Below are positions 63,441 to 64,000 of a DNA stretch of 64,000 bases, piece by piece. The DNA comes from Lophium mytilinum (Eukaryota; Ascomycota; Dothideomycetes; Mytilinidiales; Mytilinidiaceae), in assembly GCA_010093605.1 (NCBI GenBank), contig MU004193.1, forward strand, positions 689,520-753,519, read 5' to 3'. Every line of letters begins with the position of its first letter. Within the stretch, counting starts at the first letter, position 1. Both the position numbers and the translations under genes were made by a program. The notes beneath the pieces are model-generated. The model made no database searches. It was given only the letters and a program-made list of their open reading frames with translations, and was not told where the DNA came from.

Positions 63441-64000
63441 GAGCCTATATATAAGAGGAAAAGGGAGCTTTTTATTTCTACCTGCTACTTTCTAGGCTTT
63501 ATAAATAAGAAGTAATAAGAAAAAAGACTAATAGTATTATATAAATTTAAAAGTTATACTATAAATTTCTAATATACCTTAGCTATAAAAGAAGATAATA
63601 TTAGCACCCCTTTAGACTTTATATATATAAATAGAAAGCGAATTATATAGATATAGGTATTAGACTAACTTTCTATAGAAGAAAATATCTATCTACCTTA
63701 GTAATTAGCTTAATACTATAATTCTAATTATAGAGTTAAGCCCCTAAAAATAGTAAAGGACCTATAGCTTCTATAATTTCTAGTACTTAAGTATTTCTAC
63801 GCTTAAAAGCATGTAGAATAGAAGTAAAACGCCGGTTACTAGTAGGTTAAGTAGCAAGAATTAAACGCCGCTAAATATAATAGCCCTCTATATAAAGACA
63901 ACGGCCTATTAAGGTAATATTCTTACTTATAGGAATTCTAGAGCGCAGTATATATAATAAGATGAATAGTATAGTATAGACAGGATAATTATAATTTAGG
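63441..64000. other. RIP-degraded sequence at the right edge
   Basis: No gene or repeat can be supported in the last ~560 bases. The AT-rich block continues past the window. Confidence 0.45.

Larger units (their letters stand above)
7000..64000. other. RIP-saturated AT-rich block, no intact genes
   Basis: Essentially the whole interval lacks CpA and TpG dinucleotides, which have become TpA. The text is dominated by CTAG, TATA, TTAG and CTAA. CpG is still present in runs such as gcgcgc. Stop triplets TAG and TAA saturate all six frames, and the longest open frame is about 77 codons. This is the signature of repeat-induced point mutation, a fungal process acting on duplicated DNA. The individual elements and arrays inside it that can be delimited are listed separately. 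Confidence 0.93.

Noticed and set aside
7000-64000. A previously undescribed gene system or biosynthetic cluster
   Set aside because: No intact coding frames exist here; everything readable is fossil or repeat. I found no evidence of a working system.

Overview
The window comes from a filamentous ascomycete (Pezizomycotina). Three things support this: compact genes with 49-83 bp introns bearing GT...AG ends, and in one case a CTAAC branch box; fungal gene families; and about 57 kb carrying the CpA-to-TpA signature of repeat-induced point mutation (RIP). It has two sharply different compartments.

1-6,900 is ordinary GC-balanced gene space. It holds the 3' part of a secreted Apple/PAN protein with a Ser/Thr-rich stretch (+), a four-exon ceramide synthase of the Lag1/TLC family (-), a two-exon Bax-inhibitor-1/TMBIM membrane protein (-), and an intronless FMN-dependent nitronate monooxygenase (-). 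A 281-bp MITE-like element with about 40-bp terminal inverted repeats and TA ends sits just 23 bp behind the nitronate monooxygenase stop. These genes have unrelated functions (cell wall, sphingolipid, stress/Ca2+, nitronate detoxification), so no pathway links them.

6,900-64,000 is an AT-rich, gene-free block. CpA and TpG are almost gone, TAG and TAA occur in every frame, and no open frame longer than about 80 codons survives. CpG and GCA/TGC are still common. Inside it I can define one full-length Ty3/Gypsy fossil (19,256-27,137, minus strand) by its 202-bp LTRs, 5-bp target duplication, polypurine tract, and RT and integrase motifs. About 200 bp to its right lies a solo LTR of the same family (27,340-27,541) with its own perfect 5-bp duplication and no RIP damage, so it looks younger than its surroundings.

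Other parts of the block hold tandem arrays (about 46 bp x 8; about 16 bp degenerate; 24-bp, 33-bp, 88-bp and 246-bp units), a dispersed repeat whose two blocks are permuted between copies, and fossil coding frames. The best of these frames is a coiled-coil repeat protein at 61,300-63,440. The rest is mutated beyond what I can classify by eye. I saw no tRNA, rRNA, CRISPR array, telomere array or intact accessory gene cluster. The block could be pericentromeric, subtelomeric or an interstitial AT-isochore; the sequence alone does not decide.
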